From an uncultured Collinsella sp. (lineage in GTDB: Bacteria > Actinomycetota > Coriobacteriia > Coriobacteriales > Coriobacteriaceae): 35,173 nucleotides of DNA. The notes beneath the pieces were generated by a model. The model was given only the letters and a program-made list of their open reading frames with translations, ran no database searches and was not told where the DNA came from. Location of the stretch: positions 1 through 35,173 of the forward strand of contig CABUNJ010000026.1 in the NCBI GenBank assembly GCA_902492935.1, written 5' to 3'. Below are positions 7,922 through 15,584 of the stretch, piece after piece. A program made the position numbers and the translations under genes. Position 1 is the first letter of the stretch. Each line of letters opens with the position of its first letter.

Positions 7922-9466
7922 GTGGCCGGAATCGGTTTTGAGCTCAAGCGCCTGTTTAGGCGCAAGGGTCTGTTTGCCATGATGCGCGCCTATAGCTACG
8001 CTGGCATTGTGTGCACGGGCCCCATGCTGCTGGGCGTGCTGCTTCAGGTGGGTATCTTGGTGCTGTGCGGTCTGTGGGGTGTGGGCCGAGCCAACCAAGA
8101 CCTGCTGGTGTGCATGGTGACCTATACGCTGCTGGCGTCGCTCACGCTCACGAGTTTTTTCTCTATGCCGGTCACGCGCTTTTTGGCCGATATGCTTTTT
8201 GCCGAGCGCGAGGATGAGATTCTGCCCTCGTTTTGGGGCTCCAACGCCATTATGCTCGTTGCGGGCACGGTGCTCTACGGCGTCTTTTTGCTGTTCTCGG
8301 GCGCCACGCTGCTGCAGGGGCTGCTGTGCCTGTGGCTGTTCAACATTATGATCGTCAACTGGAACGGCATGAGTTACCTCACGGCCATCAAGGATTACCG
8401 CGGTATCCTGTGCAGCTTTGCGGCTGCCATTGGCGTGGCGTGCCTGTGCGCCCTGGCCGCGCTGGCGCTGGGACTGCCGCCGGTCGAGGGCCTGTTGGCA
8501 TCAATTGCTCTGGGCTACGGCGTCATGCTCGCCTGGGACGTGGTGCTGCTGTACCGGTATTTTCCGCAGAGCGAACGCAGCCCCTGGCTCTTTTTACGGT
8601 GGCTTGATCAGTTTATGCCGTTGGCGCTCACGGGCTTGTTCACCAACCTGGGCCTCTTTGCGCACCTGGTGATCATTTGGGCCGGTCCCATTGGCGTGCA
8701 GGTCAAGGGCTTGTTTTATGGTGCGCCCTACCACGATGTGCCGGCGCTCATCGCGTTTTTGACGATCCTGGTCACGTCCGTCAATTTTGTGGTCTCGGTC
8801 GAGGTCAATTTCTATCCGCGCTACCGCGACTACTACAGCCTGTTCAACGACGGTGGTGTGGTGGGCGACATTGTGGTGGCCGAGGAGGAAATGCTTGCCA
8901 CGCTCAACCGAGAACTACGGTTTTGTGCGCTCAAGCAACTGTTTGTGACGGCGGCGGTCATCTCGCTCGAGACCACGGTGCTGTCGGCCCTACCGCTGGG
9001 CTTTAACAACCTGATGCACGGGTATTTTCGCACGCTGTGCGTGGGCTACGGCCTGTATGCCGTGGGCAATACGGTGTTGCTCATCTTGCTGTACTTTACC
9101 GACTACAAGGGAGCCGTGCTGGCCTCGGGGCTGTTTGCCGGTGTGGCCGGGCTGGCGACTGCCGTTTCTTTGCTCTTGCCGCAGCAGTTTTACGGCTTTG
9201 GCTTTTTGTTGGGTGCAGCGGTGTTTTTTATTGTGGCGCTGCTGCGGCTCGATACCTATACCGCCAACTTGCCGTATCGTATCCTGAGTCAGCAGCCTAT
9301 TGTGGCGACAGACAAAACGGGTCGCTTTACACAGCTGGGCCGCATGCTCGACCGTGCCGAACAGCGCTATGAGGAACGTCGCCATAAGGGCGTGCCGCAC
9401 GGCGCGTTTGAGCGCGCAGTAGTTCGCGTGTATCGCAACCATTGGGGAGGTTCTGATGATCGATAA
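7922..9466 (+). CDS. pelG: PelG-like polysaccharide-export membrane protein
   Basis: A GTG start lies three bases after the pelF stop, with a GGGGGAG ribosome site inside the pelF end. The 514-residue product begins AGIGFELKRLFRRKGL, followed by many hydrophobic segments (about twelve) spread to residue ~455 and a basic cytoplasmic tail. This opening and topology match PelG, a MATE/Wzx-like integral membrane protein proposed to move the nascent Pel chain across the membrane. It pairs with PelF in every described pel operon. No outer-membrane PelB or lipoprotein PelC follows, as expected for a monoderm. Confidence 0.9.
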   Translation: MAGIGFELKRLFRRKGLFAMMRAYSYAGIVCTGPMLLGVLLQVGILVLCGLWGVGRANQDLLVCMVTYTLLASLTLTSFFSMPVTRFLADMLFAEREDEILPSFWGSNAIMLVAGTVLYGVFLLFSGATLLQGLLCLWLFNIMIVNWNGMSYLTAIKDYRGILCSFAAAIGVACLCALAALALGLPPVEGLLASIALGYGVMLAWDVVLLYRYFPQSERSPWLFLRWLDQFMPLALTGLFTNLGLFAHLVIIWAGPIGVQVKGLFYGAPYHDVPALIAFLTILVTSVNFVVSVEVNFYPRYRDYYSLFNDGGVVGDIVVAEEEMLATLNRELRFCALKQLFVTAAVISLETTVLSALPLGFNNLMHGYFRTLCVGYGLYAVGNTVLLILLYFTDYKGAVLASGLFAGVAGLATAVSLLLPQQFYGFGFLLGAAVFFIVALLRLDTYTANLPYRILSQQPIVATDKTGRFTQLGRMLDRAEQRYEERRHKGVPHGAFERAVVRVYRNHWGGSDDR

Positions 9467-11225
9467 GTTGATGTCTCGCCGCTGCCTGATCGAGGCGGCT
9501 GCCGGCGCGCTGTTGCTTTCGGGCTGCTCGTCTCAGGACGAATCCTCGACTAAGAAGGTCAAAAAGCAGGACAAGATTAAAAAGGCCGAGGCCTCCGACC
9601 AGTCCAAGCACCTTCGCGATATGGACGAGCTGTACGAGGTCTACGACGACTCGGGCATTGTGACCATGTACCTGACGGTCTCGCGCGGTAACAGCTCCGA
9701 GAACACCGACCACAGCTGGGCCGAGATCAATACGTACTCGGTGTATGACTATGCCGACATGGCCGTGACGCGCTATCAGGTTATGGGCCTGCTGCAGCCG
9801 GGCGACGAAGACGGCCCGGTGGCCGGCGAGGTTGGCTATGGCGAGGAAGCGCCCAATGCCACCGTGCAGGTGCGCGGCCAGACGTCGAGCTCCTACACGC
9901 AAAAGAATTACAAGGTGGAGCTCAAAAAAGGAAAAGGTACCTGGCGCCAGCAGCGTGCGATTGCGCTCAACAAGCACATGGGCGAGGGTATGCGTTTTCG
10001 CAACAAGATGGCCTATGACCTTATCCGCGGGATTCCCCAGATGATGGGCCTGCGCACGCAGTTTGTGCATCTGTGGGTGTGCGACCAGACCGAAAAGTCC
10101 AACGATACCTTTGAGGACTACGGCCTGTTTACGCAGGTGGAGCAACTCAATAAGACGGCGCTTAAGACGCACGGCTTGGATAAGAGCGGGCACCTGTACA
10201 AGGTGAACAGCTTTGATTTCCATCGCTACGAGGACACCATTAAGCTTGCCGATGATCCCGACTATAACCAGGCAAACTTTGAGGGCATGCTCGAGATTAA
10301 GGGCGATACGGACCACACCAAGCTCATCGAGATGCTCGATGCGCTCAACGATGATTCGCAAAAGATCGATGACGTGCTCGACACCTACTTTGATACCGAG
10401 AACCTGGTCTATTGGTTGGCGTTTCAGATCCTGACGGGCAACTGCGATACGCAGAACCGCAACTGCTATCTGTACAGCCCGCTTAACTCCAAGGTCTGGT
10501 ACATCCTGGATTGGGATAATGACGGCATGCTGCGTAAGCTTGAGCTGACCCTGACGGGGTTCTCGGACTACGCGAGCTGGGAGCGCGGCGCAAGCAACTA
10601 CTGGGGTAACGTGCTGTTTAACCGCGCGTTGCGCAGCAAGTCGTTCCGCAGCGAACTCGACCGTGCCGTCAAGGACTTGCGCTCGTATTTGACCGTGACT
10701 CGCCTGACCAAGATGATCAAGCACTACCGCGTGGTGACTGAATCCCTGGTCTTTGCTTCGCCCGATATCGACAATCTGCCTGTCACCAAGGGCCAATACG
10801 AGCAAATCGCCGCGGCGATTCCGGCCGAGATCGAGGAGAACTATAAGAGCTACCGCGAGAGCTTTAAAAAACCCATGCCGTTCTACATCGGCGTGCCGCA
10901 GATCGATAACGGTAAGTTGTGCATCAACTGGGATGCGTCCTACGACTTTGAGGCACGCGACATTCGCTACACCGTAGAGCTTGCGCGCGACTATGCCATA
11001 AGCGACGTGGTCTTTAAGGCCGAGGACGTGCTGCTTCCCGAGGTGACCTGCGATGCGCCCGATGCCGGTCAGTATTTTGTGCGCGTGCGTGCCACCAACT
11101 CCGATGGCTATACGCAAGATGCGTTTGACTACTATGTGACCGACGACGGCAAGCACTACGGCATGAAGTGTTTTTACGTGCAAGACGGCGGTAAGGTCGT
11201 GGAGGACACGTATGAGGAGGGCTAG
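9456..11225 (+). CDS. CotH-family lipoprotein (spore-coat-kinase-like)
   Basis: The ATG at 9456 lies inside the end of pelG, behind GGGGAGG (9444-9450). The signal peptide carries a lipobox LSGC with the lipidated Cys at residue 24, so the protein should be anchored outside the membrane. The CotH domain shows QVRGQTSS, GLFTQVEQL, NCDTQNRN (N329, D331) and ILDWDNDG (D352, D354, D356), matching the conserved Asp-containing motifs of CotH atypical kinases. A fibronectin-like C-terminal region (residues ~480-575) follows. Known CotH proteins phosphorylate spore-coat proteins or act as surface proteins; this organism type is not a sporeformer, so the substrate is unknown. It may modify the polysaccharide or a surface partner. 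Confidence 0.8.
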   Translation: MIDKLMSRRCLIEAAAGALLLSGCSSQDESSTKKVKKQDKIKKAEASDQSKHLRDMDELYEVYDDSGIVTMYLTVSRGNSSENTDHSWAEINTYSVYDYADMAVTRYQVMGLLQPGDEDGPVAGEVGYGEEAPNATVQVRGQTSSSYTQKNYKVELKKGKGTWRQQRAIALNKHMGEGMRFRNKMAYDLIRGIPQMMGLRTQFVHLWVCDQTEKSNDTFEDYGLFTQVEQLNKTALKTHGLDKSGHLYKVNSFDFHRYEDTIKLADDPDYNQANFEGMLEIKGDTDHTKLIEMLDALNDDSQKIDDVLDTYFDTENLVYWLAFQILTGNCDTQNRNCYLYSPLNSKVWYILDWDNDGMLRKLELTLTGFSDYASWERGASNYWGNVLFNRALRSKSFRSELDRAVKDLRSYLTVTRLTKMIKHYRVVTESLVFASPDIDNLPVTKGQYEQIAAAIPAEIEENYKSYRESFKKPMPFYIGVPQIDNGKLCINWDASYDFEARDIRYTVELARDYAISDVVFKAEDVLLPEVTCDAPDAGQYFVRVRATNSDGYTQDAFDYYVTDDGKHYGMKCFYVQDGGKVVEDTYEEG

Positions 11226-12003
11226 CGCGCTGCTTGAGCGCTTGGCGGCCCCGCCTGTCCGTACCACGCAGGAGCGTTACCGCCACGAGCTCAAATATCT
11301 CATTAACGAGGGCGAGCACGCCGCGCTTGCCTGTCGCATGGCGCCGGTGTTTAAGCTGGACAAGCATGCGCGGGCGGGCGGTTACACCATTCGCAGCCTG
11401 TACTTTGACGACTACTGCAGCTCGGCCTACGAGGAAAAAGACGCCGGCATTCTCATGCGCAAAAAGTATCGCGTGCGCATCTATAACGGCAGCGACAAGG
11501 TGATTAAGCTCGAGCGCAAAAAGAAGTACGGCAGCTGGATCTACAAGGAGGACGCGCCGCTTACGCGCGACGAGTTTGAGCAGATTTTGGCTGGCGACTA
11601 CGGCTTTTTGCTGAGGAGCACCTATCCGCTCTGTCGCGAGTTCTACATCGAGTGCATCTGCAACATGATGCGCCCGCGGACCATCGTGGACTACGAGCGC
11701 GAGCCGTGGGTGATGGATGAGGGCACCGTGCGCATTACGTTTGACATGAACGTGCGTGCCGCGGTGGGAAGCTTCGATATCTTTGACGCGACGCTGCCCG
11801 CGTTGCCGGTCCTGGAGCCCGGCAAGCTGGTGATGGAGGTCAAGTTTACGGAGTTTTGTCCGCAGCTGGTGCGCGATATGGTGCCGCCGGGCGCGGCCGA
11901 ACTCACGGCGGTCTCTAAGTACTGCCTGTGTTATGACAAGACCGCCTACCTGCGCGGATTTAATTACTGGGAATCGGATTTTGAGAACCGAGGGGATATT
12001 TAG
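11212..12003 (+). CDS. VTC-domain protein (polyphosphate-polymerase-like)
   Basis: The start overlaps the cotH end by 14 bases, with GAGGACACGT upstream. The 263-residue product is essentially one VTC domain: RHELKYLI at the N-terminus, RSLYFDD, KYRVRIYN, VIKLERKKK, VRITFDMN, LVMEVKF and AVSKYCL. These reproduce the conserved basic and acidic tunnel residues of the yeast Vtc4 catalytic domain, which makes polyphosphate from ATP. Unlike Vtc4 it lacks SPX and membrane domains. It is probably cytoplasmic or associated with the DUF4956 membrane protein encoded next. Whether it makes polyphosphate or another phosphoryl product cannot be read from the sequence. Confidence 0.85.
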   Translation: MRRASALLERLAAPPVRTTQERYRHELKYLINEGEHAALACRMAPVFKLDKHARAGGYTIRSLYFDDYCSSAYEEKDAGILMRKKYRVRIYNGSDKVIKLERKKKYGSWIYKEDAPLTRDEFEQILAGDYGFLLRSTYPLCREFYIECICNMMRPRTIVDYEREPWVMDEGTVRITFDMNVRAAVGSFDIFDATLPALPVLEPGKLVMEVKFTEFCPQLVRDMVPPGAAELTAVSKYCLCYDKTAYLRGFNYWESDFENRGDI

Positions 12004-12006
12004 ACC

Positions 12007-12672
12007 ATGAGCACCAGGGACTTTTTTAAGAACTCCGTCTTGGAGGCGTTTGGCCAGGTCGACCCTGCCAAGATTGGCCTGTCGCTGCTCGTGGCGCTCG
12101 CCATGGGCATCCTGATCTATTACGTGTACAAGCGCTTTTTTACCGGCGTGGTGTATTCGCGCAGCTTTGCCGTGACACTCGTGGGCATGTGCGTGCTTAC
12201 CTGCATGGTCACGCTCGCGATCTCGACGAACGTGGTCATCTCGCTCGGTATGGTCGGTGCTCTGTCTATCGTCCGCTACCGTACAGCGGTCAAGGACCCG
12301 CTCGACCTGCTGTATCTGTTTTGGGCCATTACCACGGGCATTACGGCCGGTGCCGGCATGTATGCGCTCGTGGGGCTCACCGCGGTGGTGATCGTGGCGA
12401 TGATCGCCGGCTTTGCGAGCCACCAGGACAAGTCGCGCGTGTACATGATGGTCATGCACTACACGGGCCAGACCACCGGCGACGATATCGTGCGTGCATT
12501 TGGGCGCACCAAGTTTACGGTGAAGTCCAAGACCATGCGCGGTGACAAGGTCGAGATGGCCGTGGAGGTGTTCTCGGACGGTGTGGATATGCCGTATGCC
12601 GACGCCATTCGCGCGCTCGACGGCGTGGAGGACCTGACGTTGATCCAATACAACGGCGAGTACCACGGGTAA
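12007..12672 (+). CDS. DUF4956 membrane protein
   Basis: This 221-residue protein follows the VTC gene after three bases. It has about four hydrophobic helices between residues 20 and 135, the family motif GALSIVRYRTAVKDP after the second or third helix, and a soluble C-terminal domain of ~85 residues ending in LTLIQYNGEYHG. DUF4956 proteins are commonly encoded next to VTC-domain genes, but their function is unknown to me. I infer that it is the membrane partner of the VTC protein. It is the last gene of the eight-gene run; beyond it lie palindromic elements and a LacI-type gene. Confidence 0.85.
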   Translation: MSTRDFFKNSVLEAFGQVDPAKIGLSLLVALAMGILIYYVYKRFFTGVVYSRSFAVTLVGMCVLTCMVTLAISTNVVISLGMVGALSIVRYRTAVKDPLDLLYLFWAITTGITAGAGMYALVGLTAVVIVAMIAGFASHQDKSRVYMMVMHYTGQTTGDDIVRAFGRTKFTVKSKTMRGDKVEMAVEVFSDGVDMPYADAIRALDGVEDLTLIQYNGEYHG

Positions 12673-12678
12673 CTATGT

Positions 12679-12702
12679 TCCGGCGTTCTAACGAACGCCG
12701 GA
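12679..12702. terminator. Hairpin after the Pel-like operon (possible terminator)
   Basis: TCCGGCGTTC (12679-12688) and GAACGCCGGA (12693-12702) form a perfect 10-bp stem with loop TAAC, seven bases after the DUF4956 stop. No T-run follows, so it is not a canonical intrinsic terminator. It may stabilise the 3' end of the mRNA. Confidence 0.45.
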
Positions 12703-12716
12703 CCGCTCGATGCTGC

Positions 12717-12816
12717 GCGGGCATCTGCCGGTCGATCTGCCGCTCAAACCGTCGCTCGCGTACATATAGTACGCTTCGCTCCTCTTTCGCGGCACCTCGC
12801 CTCGGCAGCTGCCCGC
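12717..12816. repeat. Large imperfect palindrome upstream of the LacI gene
   Basis: GCGGGCATCTGCCG (12717-12730) is matched by CGGCAGCTGCCCGC (12803-12816) with one mismatch. The centre holds GCGTAC (12758-12763) and GTACGC (12769-12774) around ATATA. All arms share one axis near 12766, so a ~100-base hairpin is possible. No protein is recognisable here. It may be a MITE-like or REP-like intergenic element. Confidence 0.5.
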
Positions 12817-12882
12817 TCGCTGGCGTATGCTCGACCTGGGTGGGCCGATTTGGTTCGCATGCCTTCTTCACGGGTATCATGG

Positions 12883-12896
12883 TGAAAGCGATTTCA
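12883..12896. promoter_or_regulatory. LacI-type operator at the regulator's own promoter
   Basis: TGAAAGCGATTTCA is an almost perfect dyad with the central CG typical of LacI-family operators. It directly follows a -10-like TATCAT (12875-12880) and precedes the start codon region, so binding would repress the regulator's own gene. The same half-sites occur before the PTS gene. Confidence 0.65.
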
Positions 12897-12911
12897 ATGA
12901 CAGGGGTGCTC

Positions 12912-13892
12912 GTGGTAAAGATGAAAGATGTGGCCGAGCTGGCCGGCGTTTCGAGCGCCGCGGTCTCGCGCTATCTCAACGGTGGATATATCTCGGCGGA
13001 CAAGGCCGAGCGCATTAAGCAGGCGATTGAGCTGACCGGATACGTGCGATCCAGCCAGGCTCGCGCGCTGCGCACCGGCTCCACCAAGCTCATCGGCGTT
13101 ATCGTGCCTAAGATCAACTCGGAATCTGTGAGCCGCATTACCGCCGGTATTGGCCAGGTGCTCGGTCGTCGTGGCTACCAGATGCTGCTTGCCAATACCG
13201 ATAACGCGGCCGATCGCGAGCTCGAATACCTTGATTTATTCCAAAATCACCCGGTCGATGGCATTGTGCTGGTGGCAACCATGATCACCGACGAGCACCG
13301 TCGCGCGATTGAGTCGTGCCGCGTGCCCATTGTGTTGATCGGCCAACATGTCGAGGGCGCGGCATGTGTCTATCACGACGATTACGAGGCTGCCTTTGAG
13401 CTCGGCCGTGCGCTTGCGGGTCGGGTGGATGGCAAGATCGCCTACATCGGAGTTACCGAAGAGGACCGCGCGGCTGGTTTCGACCGTCGTCGCGGCTTTG
13501 AGGCGGGGCTTCTTGCTGCGGGCGTGGTGCTTGATTCGAGCCTGATTCGCCAGGGATCCTTTACGCTTGACTCGGGCTATCGCGCTGCGCGCGAGCTGCT
13601 TGCCGATGCCCCCGATGTTTCGTTTATTGCGTGCGCGACCGACACTATGGCGGCCGGCGCCCTGCGCGCTCTTGACGAGGTGCGCGGCATGGGCGAGGGC
13701 GTGCGTCGCGTGAGCGGTTTTGGCGACAACGCATTTTTGCGCGCGCTGACGGGCGGTATTCCCACCGTGCATTACGGCTACCTGACCAGCGGCGTCGAGG
13801 CGACCAATATGTTGCTCAACACGCTCGATGGTGTGGAGGGGGAGAGCGGTCTAAAGACGCTCAAGCTCGGCCATCAGCTTATGAATGTCTAG
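12912..13892 (+). CDS. LacI-family regulator of the sucrose locus (ScrR-like)
   Basis: The 326-residue protein has the LacI helix-turn-helix at its N-terminus (KDVAELAGVSSAAVSRYLNGG, residues ~5-25, then SADKAERIKQA) and a periplasmic-binding-protein-like sensor core (LIGVIVPKINSESVSRI, DGIVLVATMI, ISFIACATD-type strands). GTG at 12912 is chosen because AGGGG (12902-12906) is correctly spaced; ATG at 12897 and ATG at 12921 are in-frame alternatives. It lies just before a sucrose-type PTS gene and a GH32 hydrolase, and operators of the right type precede both it and the PTS gene. I infer sucrose- or sucrose-6-phosphate-responsive repression of the locus, with autoregulation. Confidence 0.88.
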   Translation: MVKMKDVAELAGVSSAAVSRYLNGGYISADKAERIKQAIELTGYVRSSQARALRTGSTKLIGVIVPKINSESVSRITAGIGQVLGRRGYQMLLANTDNAADRELEYLDLFQNHPVDGIVLVATMITDEHRRAIESCRVPIVLIGQHVEGAACVYHDDYEAAFELGRALAGRVDGKIAYIGVTEEDRAAGFDRRRGFEAGLLAAGVVLDSSLIRQGSFTLDSGYRAARELLADAPDVSFIACATDTMAAGALRALDEVRGMGEGVRRVSGFGDNAFLRALTGGIPTVHYGYLTSGVEATNMLLNTLDGVEGESGLKTLKLGHQLMNV

Positions 13893-13980
13893 GTTTTGGG
13901 CATGCCTGCCTTCCTCTGAGCCGACTGTTTTTGCCTTAAAACTACCATTCGCCGGCTAATTCCTACCGTTCATCCTGGTG

Positions 13981-13994
13981 TGAAAACGATTACA
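13981..13994. promoter_or_regulatory. LacI-type operator 1 upstream of the PTS gene
   Basis: TGAAAACGATTACA matches the LacI-family operator pattern (TGAAAACGTTTTCA-like dyad with central CG). It lies 96 bases before the EIIBC start and exactly 26 bp from the second site, so two dimers could bind on nearly the same face of the helix. Confidence 0.7.
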
Positions 13995-14006
13995 GATATA
14001 TGAAAC

Positions 14007-14020
14007 TGAAAACGTTTACA
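14007..14020. promoter_or_regulatory. LacI-type operator 2 upstream of the PTS gene
   Basis: TGAAAACGTTTACA is the better of the two dyads before the EIIBC gene. It overlaps the probable promoter zone, though I could not assign -35 and -10 boxes with confidence. A ribosome site GGAGGAAAGG (14061-14070) follows. Confidence 0.7.
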
Positions 14021-14076
14021 GTGTAAGTGTCAAAGATGGCCGGGTGCAGATGCGCCCGTTGGAGGAAAGGGAAGTC

Positions 14077-15477
14077 ATGGACTACCGCAAATCAGCCCAA
14101 GAGGTGCTCGACAACATCGGTGGCGCCGGCAACGTTGTTTCGGCCGCACACTGCGCCACGCGTCTGCGTCTGGTGATTGCCGATAACGCCTAGGTCGACA
14201 AGGAGGCCCTTGAGAATATCGACGGCGCCAAGGGCGTCTTTGAGGCCCAGGGCCAGCTGCAGATTATTTTTGGCACCGGCACCGTCAACAAGGTCTACGA
14301 GGAGTTCATCGCGCTCAGTGGCGTCGAAGCTGCTACCAAGGCCGAGGTCAAGGAGGCCGCGGCGCAGCAGCAGAACATCTTTATGCGTGCCATTAAGGTG
14401 CTCGGCGACGTCTTTGTCCCCATCATCCCCGCCATCGTGGCTTCGGGCCTGCTGCTGGGCATTATGAGCGCCCTCAACTTTATGGCCTCCAACGGCTTTA
14501 TCGCGCTCGACACCAATAACTTTATCTACAAGATCGCCGACCTGGTCTCGGGAACGTCCTTTGGCATTCTGCAGATCCTGATCGGTTACTCCGCCGCTAA
14601 GGCCTTTGGCGCCAACCCGTATCTGGGCGCCGTCGTCGGCGGTGCGTTTATCAACTCCTCGCTGCAGAGCGCCTATACGGTTGCCTCCGAGGGCGTGCAG
14701 ACCATGGTCACTGTCATTCCCGGCGTCTACAGCTTTGAGTGGGTCGGTTATCAGGGCCACGTTATCCCCATCGTTATCGCCTGCGCCATTCTGGCCTTCC
14801 TCGAGAAGCGCCTGCACAAGATCGTTCCCGAGATGTTCGACCTCTTTGTGACCCCGCTCGTCTCGGTGTTCGTGACCGTGCTCGTGACGCTCGTTGCCGT
14901 CGGCCCCATCTTTGTCTGGGCCGAGAACGCCATCCTCGGTCTGATCCAGGCCCTGCTGACCCTGCCCTTCGGCATCGGTTCCTTTATCGTCGGCCTGTTC
15001 TATGCCCCCACGGTCGTTACCGGTATCCACCAGATGTACACCGCCATCGACCTGGGCCAGCTCGCCCAGTACGGTGTGACCTACTGGCTGCCCATCGCCA
15101 GCGCTGCCAACATCGCCCAGGGTGGCGCTGCGCTCGCCGTTGCCTTTAAGACCCGCGATGCCAAGATCAAGGGCCTGGCGCTTCCTTCGGCTCTGTCCGC
15201 CTTCATGGGCATTACCGAGCCTGCCATCTTCGGCGTGAATCTGCGCTTCTTTAAGCCCTTCATCGCCGGCTGCATCGGCGGCGGTTGCGGTGCCCTGGTC
15301 TGCGCGCTCACCTCGCTTGCCGCTTCCGGCACCGGCGTTACCGGCATCTTCGGTATCCTGCTGTGCCTGGCCCAGCCCGTGCAGTACGCGATCATGTTTG
15401 CGGTCGCCGCGCTGGTTTCCTTTGCCGTCTCGTTTGTTCTGTACAAGGACGAGCCCAAGGCTTCCGAGCAGGCCTAA
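14077..15477 (+). pseudogene. Sucrose-type PTS EIIBC gene with in-frame TAG at codon 39
   Basis: Reading from ATG 14077 behind GGAGGAAAGG gives an EIIB domain with the phosphocysteine motif AHCATRLRLV (C26). TAG at 14191-14193 (codon 39) interrupts it; the same frame then continues VDKEALENIDGAKGVF through the rest of EIIB. The complete EIIC membrane domain follows with about ten hydrophobic segments, GITEPAIFGVNLR and a stop at 15475-15477. With the TAG read through the protein would be 466 residues, normal for sucrose-class EIIBC, which imports and phosphorylates sucrose. The TAG is one C-to-T change from CAG (Gln). Apart from it the gene looks intact, with no other stops or shifts. EIIC alone could start at ATG 14383, but no good ribosome site precedes it. 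A sequencing error, recent inactivation and readthrough remain possible. Confidence 0.85.
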
Positions 15478-15497
15478 GAGCTTTTGATTAAGGGAAT

Positions 15498-15522
15498 GCC
15501 CGCGGGTTGTATGCTCGCGGGC
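15498..15522 (+). terminator. Possible weak terminator between the PTS gene and GH32 gene
   Basis: GCCCGCG (15498-15504) pairs with CGCGGGC (15516-15522) across an 11-base loop, followed by GTTTCCTG. The T-tract is poor, so it may only reduce transcription into the GH32 gene. Confidence 0.45.
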
Positions 15523-15584
15523 GTTTCCTGTATCTGGTGCCGTTCTCTGGCGCCTTGTTACTTTCGATCCGTTAGGACTTTGAT

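Noticed and set aside
1577..9466. Cellulose (Bcs) or PNAG (Ica/Pga) synthase locus
   Set aside because: No GT2 processive synthase is present; the GT4 enzyme with DUF3492 and the PelG-type membrane protein identify a Pel-type locus.
9327..11267. Long minus-strand open frame opposite the CotH gene
   Set aside because: The plus strand has a lipobox and CotH motifs with overlapping operon neighbours; the minus frame shows no recognisable motif.
12675..12911. Upstream extension of the LacI-family gene
   Set aside because: The extension runs through the hairpin, the palindrome and the operator, and precedes the normal LacI N-terminus KDVAELAGVS; a ribosome site supports the later start.
14192..14382. 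Treating EIIB and EIIC as two separate genes
   Set aside because: The frame continues unbroken after TAG with normal EIIB sequence, and no ribosome site supports a restart near 14383.
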